34,718 bases of DNA, from contig CAMWVV010000006.1 of assembly GCA_947177755.1 (NCBI GenBank), positions 1 to 34,718 on the forward strand. Reading direction: 5' to 3'. Below, piece after piece: positions 34,711 through 34,718 of this stretch. A program made the position numbers and the translations under genes. Positions within the stretch are counted from its first letter, which is position 1, and the number at the start of each line of letters is the position of its first letter. Source of the stretch: an uncultured Ruminococcus sp. (GTDB lineage Bacteria; Bacillota; Clostridia; Oscillospirales; Ruminococcaceae). The notes under the pieces were generated by a model that was given only the letters and a program-made list of their open reading frames with translations, was not told where the DNA came from and searched no databases.

Positions 34711-34718
34711 TTTACTTA

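Noticed and set aside
1-34718. Prophage, transposon, tRNA or rRNA content
   Set aside because: No transposase, integrase, structural phage gene, tRNA cloverleaf or rRNA segment was recognised; orphan hsdS alone is not enough to call a mobile element.

Overview
This is a 34.7-kb chromosomal window from what looks like a Ruminococcus-type cellulolytic anaerobic Firmicute. The organism is inferred from a dockerin-bearing GH9/GH16 enzyme, [FeFe]-hydrogenase, PFL and DapL; it was not checked by any search. Left to right it holds: a FeoA-FeoB fusion plus a tiny Cys-rich Feo partner missed by the ORF track; a secreted CBM-GH9-dockerin-GH16 enzyme with an AraC regulator; a small tandem-duplicated family of unknown proteins, one copy frameshifted at a T8 tract; a DivIVA-like protein next to a putative sensory [FeFe]-hydrogenase; meso-DAP dehydrogenase; a pyruvate formate-lyase that appears naturally split into a catalytic body, a 72-aa middle ORF and a stand-alone 80-aa glycyl-radical domain; a PfkB-family sugar kinase; an AI-2E-type transporter; an orphan HsdS; a degenerate GGDEF/GAF protein; dapF-dapL; a patatin; and a compact six-gene operon (VWA / SWIM / DUF4132 / MoxR AAA+ / DUF5682 / thymidylate-kinase-like) resembling the E. 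coli yehI-yehLMPQ gene set. The strongest candidates for follow-up are the split PFL locus, the MoxR-VWA-SWIM-DUF4132-DUF5682-TMK operon, the frameshifted duplicated family, and the DivIVA/sensory-hydrogenase pair. No rRNA, tRNA, CRISPR array, transposase or phage module was recognised. All family calls come from motif recognition by eye, not database searches.
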